DNA from: Blastocatellia bacterium
Lineage (GTDB): Bacteria > Acidobacteriota > Blastocatellia > Pyrinomonadales > Pyrinomonadaceae
DNA: 61,699 nucleotides
Direction of reading: 5' to 3'
Assembly: GCA_016789265.1 (NCBI GenBank)
Contig: JAEUQK010000032.1
Location: 1 to 61,699 of the forward strand
How positions within the stretch are numbered: the stretch's first letter is position 1; each line of letters opens with the position of its first letter. A program made the translations under genes and the position numbers. Of the stretch, positions 8,634 through 17,624 are shown in pieces. The notes under the pieces were generated by a model. It did not search any database. It was not told the origin of the DNA and saw only the letters and a list, made by a program, of their open reading frames with translations.

Positions 8634-9956
8634 ATGAAAAAGGTGTTTTTGGAAACTTTCGGATGTCAGATGAACGTCTCCGACTCCGAACGGGTTGCGT
8701 CGACGCTTGTCTCCCGTGGTTATCAGATCACTGATAGTCAGGCTGATGCAGATGTGGTCCTGATAAACACATGTTCCGTAAGGGAGAAAGCGGAGCAAAA
8801 ACTTTATTCGGAGGTCGGGCGAATACGGCACTCCGGACGGATGAAACCCGTTGTCGGCGTATTGGGCTGTGTGGCTCAACTTGAGGGAGAAACTCTTTTT
8901 GACAAGATCGAGGGTGTTGACCTCGTGATTGGTACTAGGGCAGTTGGTCGTGTTGCGGACGCATTGGAAAGTGTCTTTAAAGGCGAGCAGGTTGCGGATC
9001 TCGGAGAACGGGAACGGGACTATAACTGGTACGTTTCTGAGGAGCAGCGCCATTCTCCGTACGTTGCTTTCGTACCGATCATTGAGGGCTGCAATAAATT
9101 TTGCACTTATTGCATAGTTCCCTTTTCACGTGGCAGGGAAGTGAGCCTTCCGGCTGATGAGATCGTCCGTCAAGTACTGGAATTTCGTGATCAAGGTGTA
9201 AAAGAGATCCATCTGATAGGACAAAATGTGAATTCTTACCGGCCGGTGACGGAAGTGGGTCTCGAAGGATTTGCAGGCAAAACCCCATTTTCGCGGCTGC
9301 TTCGTGCGGTTTCCGCGACTGGGATCGAGCGTATAAAATTTAATACATCATTTCCGAGGGATTTTCACGATGATATCGTCGATGCGATCGAAGAAAACGA
9401 GAATCTTTGCAACTGGGTTCACCTGCCTGTCCAGTCCGGCAGCGATCTTATTCTTAAAGCGATGAAGCGGCTGCATTCGATCGACCGCTACAAACGAAAG
9501 GTTGACCGAATAAGAAATTCAAAGCGCGACATAGCTTTAACGACCGACATTATCGTCGGATTTCCGGGCGAGACCCGAAAGGATTTTGACCAGACTGTCG
9601 AACTATTCGAATATTGCAAATACGATTCTGCCTATATATTCAAGTATTCTCCTCGGTTTGGAACCCCATCATATAAAATGGCTGACGACGTCTCTCATGA
9701 GGAAAAGTCTGCGCGTTTTGCGGAGTTGGAAAAAGTTCAAAGGCGACTTCAAGCTGAGAGCCTCTCGCGATACAATGGCAAGACGTTGAGTGTCCTGGCA
9801 GAGAAACGTTCGGCAAAATCTTATCTGGACCTATTTGGCCACTCGACGTGTCACAGGGTCGTCAATTTTAGTTGCGGTACGGAATTTTTGGGTAAGATCG
9901 TCAATGTTCGTATAACCCAGGCGAAATCGAATTCGTTGTACGGCGAGGTTGTCTAA
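8634..9956 (+). CDS. miaB: tRNA-2-methylthio-N6-dimethylallyladenosine synthase MiaB
   Basis: A 440-residue radical-SAM methylthiotransferase. The N-terminal UPF0004 domain has cluster cysteines C11, C47 and C79 (FGCQMN, NTCSVR, LGCVAQ). The radical-SAM cluster is CNKFCTYC (C153, C157, C160). A C-terminal TRAM domain covers roughly residues 375-440. The PFSRGRE and VGFPGET motifs are typical of MiaB rather than RimO or MtaB. It methylthiolates i6A37 in tRNAs that read UNN codons. The start cannot be moved downstream, because KVFLETFGCQMN is the conserved N-terminus. It is divergent from dnaE by 15 bp, and the nuclease gene follows after 5 nt. Confidence 0.95.
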   Translation: MKKVFLETFGCQMNVSDSERVASTLVSRGYQITDSQADADVVLINTCSVREKAEQKLYSEVGRIRHSGRMKPVVGVLGCVAQLEGETLFDKIEGVDLVIGTRAVGRVADALESVFKGEQVADLGERERDYNWYVSEEQRHSPYVAFVPIIEGCNKFCTYCIVPFSRGREVSLPADEIVRQVLEFRDQGVKEIHLIGQNVNSYRPVTEVGLEGFAGKTPFSRLLRAVSATGIERIKFNTSFPRDFHDDIVDAIEENENLCNWVHLPVQSGSDLILKAMKRLHSIDRYKRKVDRIRNSKRDIALTTDIIVGFPGETRKDFDQTVELFEYCKYDSAYIFKYSPRFGTPSYKMADDVSHEEKSARFAELEKVQRRLQAESLSRYNGKTLSVLAEKRSAKSYLDLFGHSTCHRVVNFSCGTEFLGKIVNVRITQAKSNSLYGEVV

Positions 9957-9961
9957 ACAAA

Positions 9962-10450
9962 GTGAGTGAAGGCGAAAATCTAGTTGAAGTCAAGATCGGG
10001 GCCCTAATAATGGATCCGAACACGAACACTCCCATTGTCGTCCTCAAAGGCATTGATTCTGAGACCGTATTGCCTATTTGGGTTGGAGCGTTCGAGGCGA
10101 ACGCGATCGCGCTTGAGGTCGAAAAGATCGTCCCGCAGAGACCTATGACACATGACCTGCTGCGGAATCTCGTGATTGAATGCGGACTAAACGCAACGCG
10201 AGTGATAATAACTGATCTGCTCGACAACACCTTTTACGCATCGATCGAACTCACGGACGAAAGCGGCGATCCTATGATGCTCGATTCGCGGCCATCGGAC
10301 GCGATCGCCCTGGCCCTAAGACTGGATTGCCCGATCTATGTTCGCCAAAAAGTGCTTGATCTTTCGGCGGCGACTCGACAGCCGGACGCGGAATCCGAAG
10401 GTGACGATCTCGGCCCAACTCCCGACGATTGGCCGGAGCTTATTGGATAG
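9962..10450 (+). CDS. Bifunctional nuclease family protein (DUF151/BFN)
   Basis: A 162-residue protein beginning with GTG, 5 nt after miaB. The BFN domain (PF02577) covers residues 5-140. Characteristic segments are VLPIWVGAFEANAIALE, RPMTHDLL and LDSRPSDAIALALR. Plant homologues have nuclease activity; in bacteria the role is unclear. The C-terminal acidic tail (DAESEGDDLGPTPDDW) is typical of many members. It is very likely co-transcribed with miaB; a gap of about 50 nt then separates it from parA. Confidence 0.88.
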   Translation: MSEGENLVEVKIGALIMDPNTNTPIVVLKGIDSETVLPIWVGAFEANAIALEVEKIVPQRPMTHDLLRNLVIECGLNATRVIITDLLDNTFYASIELTDESGDPMMLDSRPSDAIALALRLDCPIYVRQKVLDLSAATRQPDAESEGDDLGPTPDDWPELIG

Positions 10451-10489
10451 TTTTCTTTGTCGAATCTCGGTTTGATTTTCTTTTTTAGG

Positions 10490-10504
10490 ACAAACGACGT
10501 TTGT
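10490..10504. promoter_or_regulatory. Perfect 7-bp inverted repeat at the start of parA
   Basis: ACAAACG-A-CGTTTGT (10490-10504) overlaps the TTG start candidate at 10501 and follows the AGGA box at 10487-10490. It could be an operator or a translation-blocking hairpin. Chance cannot be excluded. Confidence 0.35.
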
Positions 10505-11274
10505 CGCGACTTTCGTTCATGATCATCGTTATTGCCAATCAGAAAGGCGGTGTCGGAAAGACGACCACCGCGATCAATCTCGCCGCAGCCCTAGCCACTA
10601 GCAAACGCAAGGTGCTGCTTATCGACCTTGATCCCCAGAGCAATTCTTCACTTTCATTTCTGGATCCGGAAAGTGTTAACGGCGGAGCATACGAGTTATT
10701 TGCCGAGCCCGATCGGCCCGTTGACGAGCTTGTCTATGACACTGCGACCGAGAATCTGTCGATCATTCCGGCCCGGATCAGTCTTGCAAAACTGGAAGCA
10801 AAACTGATCGGAGATTTTGACGCCGCGTTTAAGCTTCGCGATCGGTTGGAAGGTTTGAAAGGGAAGTTCGATGTTATTCTCATCGATACTCCGCCAACGC
10901 TGGGCATTCTGACCGTCAATGCGATGGTCGCAGCAAACCACGTTATAATTCCCATCCAATCATCGTACTTCGCGTTAGAGGGAACTGACGACCTATTGGA
11001 GACGATCGAAAAGATAAGGTCGCGTCCAAATCCCGACCTCAATCTGTTGGGGGTGGTCGTAACGCTTTACGACCGGCGGACCACGATATCGCATGATGTG
11101 GAGTCGCATATTCGAACCGTTTTTGGTAAGAAGGCTTTCAAAACGGTCATTTCGCGGAGCGTAAGACTTGAAGAATCGCCGGCGCACAGAAAATCTATTT
11201 TCGACCATGCCCCGCGCTCATCCGGCGCAACTGAATACCACGACCTTTCTAAGGAGGTGCTTAAACGTGTCTAA
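10501..11274 (+). CDS. parA: Chromosome-partitioning ATPase ParA (Soj)
   Basis: A deviant Walker-A ATPase of 251-257 residues. The motif KGGVGKTTTAINLA lies near the N-terminus, followed by LLIDLDPQSN and LIDTPPTLGILT, the MinD/ParA-superfamily signatures. It moves ParB-parS complexes through ATP-dependent DNA binding. Two starts are possible: TTG at 10501 with AGGA 10 nt upstream, or ATG at 10519, which gives the shorter MIIVIANQKGG N-terminus usual for Soj. No N-terminal helix-turn-helix is present, which fits chromosomal ParA (type Ib-like length). The stop overlaps the parB start. Confidence 0.92.
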   Translation: MSRLSFMIIVIANQKGGVGKTTTAINLAAALATSKRKVLLIDLDPQSNSSLSFLDPESVNGGAYELFAEPDRPVDELVYDTATENLSIIPARISLAKLEAKLIGDFDAAFKLRDRLEGLKGKFDVILIDTPPTLGILTVNAMVAANHVIIPIQSSYFALEGTDDLLETIEKIRSRPNPDLNLLGVVVTLYDRRTTISHDVESHIRTVFGKKAFKTVISRSVRLEESPAHRKSIFDHAPRSSGATEYHDLSKEVLKRV

Positions 11275-12121
11275 AGCAGGTTTGCCCATTGGAGTGAAGA
11301 TGCGTCATGACTCTCATTATGTTGATCAGATCGCAGCCAAATCGCGAAGCGTCGGACGTACGATCGCTGTGGATGCAATATTTCCAAATCCCGAACAGCC
11401 AAGAAATGAGTTTGGGGATCTTACCGAATTGACCGAGTCGATCCGTGAAAAAGGCGTACTCGAGCCATTGCTGGTAAAACCAACGGAAGATGGCCGATTT
11501 ATGATCATTGCGGGTGAGCGTCGTTGGCGTTCGTCGCAGCTTGCCGGATTGACCGAAGTTCCCTGTATCGAAATGGATCTTGATGAGCAAGGCATTGCCG
11601 AGATCGCGCTCATCGAAAATCTACAACGTAAGGATCTTAATGTTTGGGAAGAGGCTGACGGACTTGCGTCATTGGCCTCAAGATTTGGATATACCCAGGA
11701 GGAGATCAGCAAGAAGATCAGCAAGAGCCGTTCCTCGGTCACCGAGCTTATGACCATTGCAGGCTTGCCCGACGATATTCGTGCTCGATGCCGTGAATCA
11801 AATGTTATTTCTAAATCGACTCTGCTGGAAGTCGCACGCCAGTTCAACGACGCCGCGATGCACGAATTTCTTGACGGACTTACCAGCGGAAAGATAATTC
11901 CAAGATCAAAGCAAAAAGCGACAAATGGACCGGTAAAAAAACACACTCATCATTCCCACCCGAGGCCTCTCGGAGGTTTCACTTTCAAATTTGATGGCAA
12001 GGATCCGGAGTTTTCATTGGAACTTCATTTCGCCGGGAAATCGAACGGGAACCGCGCCGAGATACTAAAAGCACTTAAAACAGCTTTTGAGGCTGTAAAG
12101 AACAACACTGCCGAGGTCTAA
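11267..12121 (+). CDS. parB: Chromosome-partitioning protein ParB (Spo0J)
   Basis: A 284-residue protein from the GTG at 11267, which has a textbook AAGGAGG at 11251-11257 with 9-nt spacing and overlaps the parA stop by 8 nt. The longer open frame to 11168 is rejected. The N-terminal ParB/CTPase domain contains NPEQPRNEF and GERRWRSSQLAG, with IENLQRKDLN downstream. A helix-turn-helix (YTQEEISKKISKSRSSVTELM) follows, then a His-rich linker and a short dimerisation domain. It binds parS, spreads as a CTP clamp and stimulates ParA. No perfect parS was seen nearby; a partial match lies in hslU. Confidence 0.93.
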   Translation: MSKAGLPIGVKMRHDSHYVDQIAAKSRSVGRTIAVDAIFPNPEQPRNEFGDLTELTESIREKGVLEPLLVKPTEDGRFMIIAGERRWRSSQLAGLTEVPCIEMDLDEQGIAEIALIENLQRKDLNVWEEADGLASLASRFGYTQEEISKKISKSRSSVTELMTIAGLPDDIRARCRESNVISKSTLLEVARQFNDAAMHEFLDGLTSGKIIPRSKQKATNGPVKKHTHHSHPRPLGGFTFKFDGKDPEFSLELHFAGKSNGNRAEILKALKTAFEAVKNNTAEV

Positions 12122-12480
12122 GCCATTCTAACTCAGCTATTTATGCACTTATAAATATTAAGCATGCTTTCGTTTACATAATCTCTATTATCAGACGCGG
12201 TAAGTATATTGCAAAAGATAGATAGATAGAGCCAAACTTGCTCGTCGGCTCTCCCCTACCGCCTATCTGTTATTGCCGTTCGGTCTCCTGGATGCCGTTA
12301 CTTGCGGCTCACCTCTCCTCCGAAAACGATAAAACTCCGACTTTCCTTGATCCACTCGCTACCGAAGGCCTGATATCCCGAAACCTGTTTTGACAGGCAC
12401 GTCACGAAAAGTTAAAATTTTCGTTTTGGTATTCGTATCAATTCTTGACAAATAGACGACCAGTAAGGAGTTACAAAGCC
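12122..12480 (+). promoter_or_regulatory. Long C-rich, hairpin-containing leader of metK-ahcY
   Basis: These 359 nt have no convincing gene. Visible structure includes a two-stage hairpin, with AGATAG near 12220 pairing with CTATCT near 12270 and an inner AGAGCC/GGCTCT (about 12228-12253). About 110 nt of C-rich, G-poor sequence follows (12250-12360), a composition favoured by Rho. Then come CCTGT-TTTG-ACAGG (about 12384-12397) and an AT-rich hairpin ACGAAAA/TTTTCGT followed by TTTGG (about 12405-12428). I could not match SAM-I, SAM-II or SAH riboswitch consensus motifs. It may hold parB termination, the metK promoter and an attenuator. Confidence 0.4.
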
Positions 12481-14923
<2,443 letters not shown>

Positions 14924-14947
14924 GACTTGACCGAATAGATTCAAATG

Positions 14948-14980
14948 AAAAAGAGGCTGTTTTTCGACAGCCTCTTTTTT
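14948..14980 (+). terminator. Intrinsic terminator after ahcY
   Basis: AAAAAGAGGCTGT (14948-14960), loop TTTTCG, ACAGCCTCTTTTTT (14967-14980). A 12-bp stem with a six-T run. Confidence 0.92.
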
Positions 14981-15034
14981 AATTTGCCTCGCATCCAGAC
15001 AGAGCATCATTCAAAACCCGCCCGGCTTCCGCTT

Positions 15035-15682
15035 CTAAAATATCCGTACGTTCACTTCCCGGCCCGCCCCCTCGGGGCCTTGGTGGATCCAGATCTTGTA
15101 GCGTGTCGTGGTCACGATGTGGTTCAGAATGTCGCGGACAGATCTATTGCTGAACGAAAAGCTGTATTTCTTCGGGTCCGGATAGTTTGACGACAACGGC
15201 TGATCGGCCGTTCTTCGCGAGATCTTTTGATCTTTCAGGTAACGCTTCACCTCAGGCGTTTCGAACAGCCGGTCCAACAGGTCTTGTGCGCTTACCTGCT
15301 CAGCGTTCAATTGCGGGATCACCACGTCGAGCACCGATCCCTCTCTCGGCGACGGCGATATGCTCAGGACATTGCCGCCAGACCAGGAATATCCCGGGCA
15401 GTCCTGCATCAAGCCGGTCATCAGCATTCCAAGGTGTATGCCGTTTTGAAAAAGAACGTCATGCTTTCCTTCCGATTCGGCCCCCGCCGCGCCAGCCCTC
15501 TGCTGAAAGCCGGTAGGCAGCTTGTTCATCATCGCCAAACCCGAAAAGATCTCCGGACAGCTTGCTCCCGGCAACATCAACCGGACGGAACGCCGCGAGA
15601 CATCCGCATCCGGCGCAGTTTGGCCAATGCACGACAAAACCATGCCCAAAATGACCGTAAAGAAAGGTGCAGCTCTTTTCAT
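15035..15682 (-). CDS. Hypothetical exported protein
   Basis: A 215-residue protein from the ATG at 15682. An N-terminal KRAAPFFTVILGMVLSC segment is a signal peptide or, less likely, a lipoprotein signal (VLSC). No known domain was recognised. The C-terminal part (FSNRSVRDILNHIVTTTRYKIWI) resembles in pattern the short helix-strand modules of secretin/TonB-type STN domains, where ..VxDILNxI... is common. That is only a suggestion. The frame is open 30 codons further upstream, without a better start. It is convergent with ahcY and borders the hairpin-rich RAYT region. Confidence 0.6.
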   Translation of the reverse strand: MKRAAPFFTVILGMVLSCIGQTAPDADVSRRSVRLMLPGASCPEIFSGLAMMNKLPTGFQQRAGAAGAESEGKHDVLFQNGIHLGMLMTGLMQDCPGYSWSGGNVLSISPSPREGSVLDVVIPQLNAEQVSAQDLLDRLFETPEVKRYLKDQKISRRTADQPLSSNYPDPKKYSFSFSNRSVRDILNHIVTTTRYKIWIHQGPEGAGREVNVRIF

Positions 15683-15800
15683 AATGCAAAGCCTCCTCTT
15701 GCGCATCTGAGATAATGTCAGAAGCTCGGAAACTTCGTCAAGATCCTGAATTCCTGCGTCCAAAACCCCCAAATATCACTTCGGCGACCGCAACATGAAT

Positions 15801-15912
15801 CGCGTGCCACTCGGGTTTGACGCAGCCACTGCCATTGCCGCCACAGTGCCGGAAACAGAAGTGGCACCGCGCAGCGGGTGTCAGCGTATAGCCACGCGGC
15901 GTAAGCCCGTGG
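15801..15912. repeat. Cluster of extragenic palindromes in a gene-poor gap
   Basis: The 420-nt gap 15683-16102 holds no convincing gene. Arms GTGCCACT (15804-15811) and AGTGGCAC (15860-15867), extended by CGCG on both sides, enclose 48 nt. Next comes a compact hairpin CCACG-C-GGC-GTAA-GCC-CGTGG (15892-15912) with a GNRA-type loop. Extragenic palindromes beside a RAYT gene suggest REP elements. A TATAAT at 16018-16023 may serve the gene at 16103. Confidence 0.45.
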
Positions 15913-16102
15913 AAAAGTTGTTAAGTTCAAAGCGGAGCCCGCACGGCGGCCTGCTTAAGTTCGTTTACGGCAACGCGGTTAATGGGATCTCCCGTCAAAG
16001 TGAGCGGGGTGATCATGTATAATTTTGTACGTTAAGACCAATATAGGATCCTGCCGCGGTTAGGGCCGAAGTAATATTTTTAGACCTCGAGCAATTATAG
16101 TT

Positions 16103-16702
16103 ATGAAGAATTCAATGCTCATTGTCGTGATCGTCTTTTCGGTTTTCGGTATTAACGGACAGGAAATTCCAGATGGTGTTCGATACAAAAAGGCTCCTGA
16201 TGCAGTAAACAATGCAACCAAGGCAAGTCTGGAAAGTGCGCTTTCCTCGGATTCGCTTCCCAAAAATGTTTTTGGCGATGTTACGGTGGTCGGTCCGATG
16301 CTATGGAAATCGCTCAAGCCGTCAGCCGACAAACGACTGCAGAACACGATGCCCCTCATTCTGATCGTTTCCGGACAGTCGGTTGAAGGTAAACGAATCG
16401 GGTCGGGCGACGAACTTGAAGCATTCTGGAAATTGTTTCGCAGCAAGTATCCGGGCCTTAAGGATGGAAAGATACGGAAAGGAAACGTGCAAGAGATATC
16501 CTATTACTGGGCAACCATTCCGTTTGATATTGAGGAACCATTCTGGGTCATTGAAGCCGGAACTGACCGGTTCATAACAAACTTCACAATAAACGATGGC
16601 AAACCGCGTCTGCTCTGGATAGATCGCGTCGATGATCTAAAGTCCCTGATGCCAAAAGCCCCGTCCAAACACATTGTGAAGCGGGAAAGTGTAGATCGTT
16701 GA
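16103..16702 (+). CDS. Hypothetical secreted protein
   Basis: A 199-residue protein. It has a short N-terminal hydrophobic segment (MLIVVIVFSVFGINGQ) that looks like a signal peptide cut before QEIPDG. No family was recognised. The mature part is mixed alpha/beta, rich in K, D and W, with no cysteine pattern or repeats. The stop overlaps the upstream end of the frame that contains the RAYT gene, but the two are probably unrelated. It is flanked by extragenic palindromes on both sides, so it may be a recent accessory gene. Confidence 0.6.
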   Translation: MKNSMLIVVIVFSVFGINGQEIPDGVRYKKAPDAVNNATKASLESALSSDSLPKNVFGDVTVVGPMLWKSLKPSADKRLQNTMPLILIVSGQSVEGKRIGSGDELEAFWKLFRSKYPGLKDGKIRKGNVQEISYYWATIPFDIEEPFWVIEAGTDRFITNFTINDGKPRLLWIDRVDDLKSLMPKAPSKHIVKRESVDR

Positions 16703-16713
16703 ACAGAACTTAC

Positions 16714-17205
16714 GTTTGTGTGTCAAACACGCATCACAATAACGCCATGTCACATACGCGCTTTCTATTTCACATCGTTTTCGGAACTAAAGACCGTTTT
16801 CCGCTTATCAACGAATCTTGGGAAAATGAATTGTATGCATATCTTACCGGTATCGTGAAGAAACATAATGGTAACGTGATCGCCATTAATGGAATGTCGG
16901 ATCACATACACATTCTGGTCCGTTTGGAGCCCGGTGACTTCCCTGCTTTCATGCGCGAACTGAAGGCCAGTTCATCGAAATGGGCAAAGAAACATCAACC
17001 AAAATTCTCGTGGCAAAGGCGATATGGAGCATTCACAGTGAGCGAATCGGCGGTCGATACGGTGCGAAACTATATTCGCAACCAGAAAGAGCATCACCGG
17101 AAACGAACGTTTGAGGACGAATACCTCGAATTGCTGCGTCGTCACAAAGTTGAATTTGACGAAAAGTATCTGTGGGAATGATAACATGCCGCGTGTTTCA
17201 CACGC
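16714..17205 (+). mobile_element. RAYT (REP-associated tyrosine transposase) unit with flanking inverted repeats
   Basis: The transposase gene is flanked by TGTGTCAAACACGC (16719-16732, inside the hairpin region GTTTG-TGTGT-CAAAC at 16714-16728) and by GCGTGT-TTC-ACACGC (17191-17205). The reverse complement of the right copy matches the left at 12 of 14 bases. The unit sits between two clusters of further hairpins. No target duplication was identified, as is usual for this family. Confidence 0.55.
16747..17181 (+). CDS. IS200-like Y1 transposase, RAYT type
   Basis: A 145-residue single HUH-Y1 domain. The HUH motif is DHIHILV (about residues 55-61), with the catalytic tyrosine in the later helix NYIRNQKEHH. 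The YGAFTVSES segment is typical of the REP-associated subgroup. The start is ATG 16747 (MSHTRFLFHIVF); the frame extends to 16699, but those residues are not conserved in kind. Such enzymes nick and join single-stranded REP/BIME hairpins. The gene appears intact: HUH and Tyr are present and there is no frameshift. Confidence 0.88.
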   Translation: MSHTRFLFHIVFGTKDRFPLINESWENELYAYLTGIVKKHNGNVIAINGMSDHIHILVRLEPGDFPAFMRELKASSSKWAKKHQPKFSWQRRYGAFTVSESAVDTVRNYIRNQKEHHRKRTFEDEYLELLRRHKVEFDEKYLWE

Positions 17206-17227
17206 TTGAGATTTGGTTGTGTTTCTG

Positions 17228-17369
17228 GCTACACATTTCGCTTCGCTCCATGTGTAGCTAAAGTTGTTCCCGCCTGCTCCGCACGCTCGGGCGATAAGTA
17301 CATGGTCGAAAGTGTGCGGAGCACACGTCGATGTCGCTAGCTACAGGTGAAGCGAAGCGAAACCTGTAG
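17228..17369. repeat. Pair of inverted hairpins with complementary loops (BIME-like)
   Basis: Hairpin A: GCTACACAT (17228-17236), loop TTCGCTTCGCTCC, ATGTGTAGC (17250-17258). Hairpin B: CTACAGGT (17341-17348), loop GAAGCGAAGCGAA, ACCTGTAG (17362-17369). The two 13-nt loops are reverse complements at 12 of 13 positions. Between them lies GTGTGC-GGA-GCACAC (17312-17326). This head-to-head arrangement is that of a bacterial interspersed mosaic element. I see no gene in the remaining stretch 17370-17624. Confidence 0.6.
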
Positions 17370-17624
17370 AATGGCGTTCAAATCAATTTCCCGGAGCGGG
17401 TGTAACACGCGTCACGGGTATTGTTCCATTCCTGTGTTTGCACATTCCACTTCGCGACAAATATTGCCGCGTGCTCCTGGCGCTTCGGCGGGATGATGTC
17501 ATCTTCATGGTCCGCACTCATTGGCGACAGGAGTGTCGCCGCTCCCTTTTGATTCCTGGCGTGTGCCCTGTTACCCTCTTCACGTTCTCACTGAAAACTT
17601 TTTCCAGGCCCAGGACATACAGAT

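Noticed and set aside
8619..9053. N-terminal extension of the dnaE frame to 1319 residues
   Set aside because: It lies antisense to the conserved radical-SAM part of miaB, and DnaE proteins begin at the PHP motif just after ATG 8618.
11326..11946. 206-residue Ser/Arg-rich frame antisense to parB
   Set aside because: Low-complexity composition typical of an antisense shadow.
12445..12480. TTG at 12445 as metK start
   Set aside because: TTG 12481 has a well-placed TAAGGAG and gives the conserved N-terminus.
12122..12480. Known SAM or SAH riboswitch
   Set aside because: I looked for the conserved cores and did not find them; a covariance search would decide.
15795..16022. 75-residue plus-strand frame in the palindrome region
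   Set aside because: It runs through hairpins and has no protein-like pattern or ribosome-binding site.
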